Assembly (NCBI GenBank): GCA_030407315.1
Contig: JALQPE010001184.1
Coordinates: 1-20,927 of the forward strand
Origin: Asparagopsis taxiformis
Taxonomy: Eukaryota > Rhodophyta > Florideophyceae > Bonnemaisoniales > Bonnemaisoniaceae
DNA: 20,927 nt
Direction of reading: 5' to 3'
The notes under the pieces: generated by a model
Database searches by the model: none
Seen by the model: the letters and a program-made list of their open reading frames with translations, nothing else
What the model was told of the DNA's origin: nothing
Program-made: the position numbers and the translations under genes
In this document: piece after piece, positions 20,613 through 20,927 of the stretch
How the letters are laid out: each line of letters starts with the position of its first letter
Numbering within the stretch: the first letter of the stretch is position 1

Positions 20613-20927
20613 TCAACTATTCCGACAAAGAATAGTGCCCTCCGTATCAAGTACCACTTCATAATCATCCTGATCAGTTTCTATTTCAACACTATATCGA
20701 ATTGATCCATCAGACATTGTCCATTGGTAAATATCATCATCTTCCAAGGAATATCCTGGATAGGAGTGCGCCCAGACTATCTAGTACTACTTGAGGAAGA
20801 TCCCCTTCCGTAATTTCTGTAGAGACAAATAAATAGTCCCAGTCCAGGGAGAAATAACCGGAAACCTCATCACCGTTTTTCTCCTTCCAACTCGATTTCA
20901 ATTGCAGATTCTCCTCCACACAAATCC
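20613..20927 (-). CDS. PepSY-like domain protein, C-terminal part (5' end outside window)
   Basis: Read leftward from the window edge the chain gives EENLQLKSSWKEKNGDEVSG, then TEITEGDLPQVVLDSLGAL. After one extra base near 20764 it reads YPGYSLEDDDIYQW, later YSVEIETDQDDYEVVLDTEG, and ends LCRNS with stop TGA at 20613-20615. The pattern LPxxVxxSL...YPGY...Y.VEI....Y.VxxDxxGxIL is that of the PepSY-like (beta-lactamase-inhibitor-like) family, small periplasmic or surface proteins of Bacteroidota whose role is mostly unknown. The true start and any signal peptide lie outside the window; a GTG at 20917-20919 is unlikely to be the start because the frame stays open to the edge. Confidence 0.6.

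Noticed and set aside
1..20927. Cluster of pseudogenes
   Set aside because: All genes on both strands are affected at a similar rate and the motifs are intact, which fits read error much better.
1..20927. tRNA, rRNA, riboswitch or insertion sequence
   Set aside because: No cloverleaf, rRNA-like stretch, transposase motif or flanking inverted repeats were found by eye on either strand.

Overview
The window looks like chromosomal DNA of a Bacteroidota bacterium, most likely a member of the Saprospiria (Lewinella/Haliscomenobacter-type). Three things point there. Three large secreted proteins carry choice-of-anchor L domains, dockerin-like and cohesin-like modules, and C-terminal type IX secretion (T9SS) type A sorting tails. 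One promoter fits the Bacteroidota TTG...TAnnTTTG pattern. Shine-Dalgarno signals are weak. No mobile element, tRNA, rRNA, CRISPR array or phage gene is seen.

Every gene, including housekeeping enzymes, is cut by single-base frameshifts every few hundred bases, and almost every break is repaired in reading by adding or dropping one base, often in a short homopolymer. I read this as sequence/assembly error and not as gene decay. CDS coordinates therefore span the inferred whole gene across its breaks.

Layout: (1) 1-307 (+), the C-terminus of an M1-family aminopeptidase. (2) 321-2845 (-), a two-gene trehalose unit: GH37 trehalase (treA) followed after 4 nt by aldose 1-epimerase. (3) 3053-15497 (+), a same-strand array of three related modular secreted proteins (A, B, C) with gaps of 37 and 28 nt, closed by a strong 14-bp hairpin terminator. 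A and B run choice-of-anchor L, Cys-rich repeats, P-domain, further repeats, dockerin-like module, cohesin-like module, T9SS tail. C has no choice-of-anchor L or P-domain but has two dockerin-cohesin units; it looks like a fusion of an A-type middle part with a B-type C-terminal half. (4) 15820-20535 (+), acetyl-CoA acetyltransferase (thiolase), a WG-repeat-like secreted protein starting 3 nt later, and a sialate O-acetylesterase, behind one recognisable promoter. (5) 20613-20927 (-), the C-terminal part of a PepSY-like protein, facing the esterase across a hairpin that could end transcription from both sides.

The carbohydrate genes (trehalase, mutarotase, esterase) suggest scavenging of sugars from outside. 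The A-B-C array is the most distinctive part: related surface proteins that each carry both a cohesin-like and a dockerin-like module in one chain. Their function is unknown; cell-surface adhesion or matrix assembly is a reasonable inference but is not shown by the sequence.
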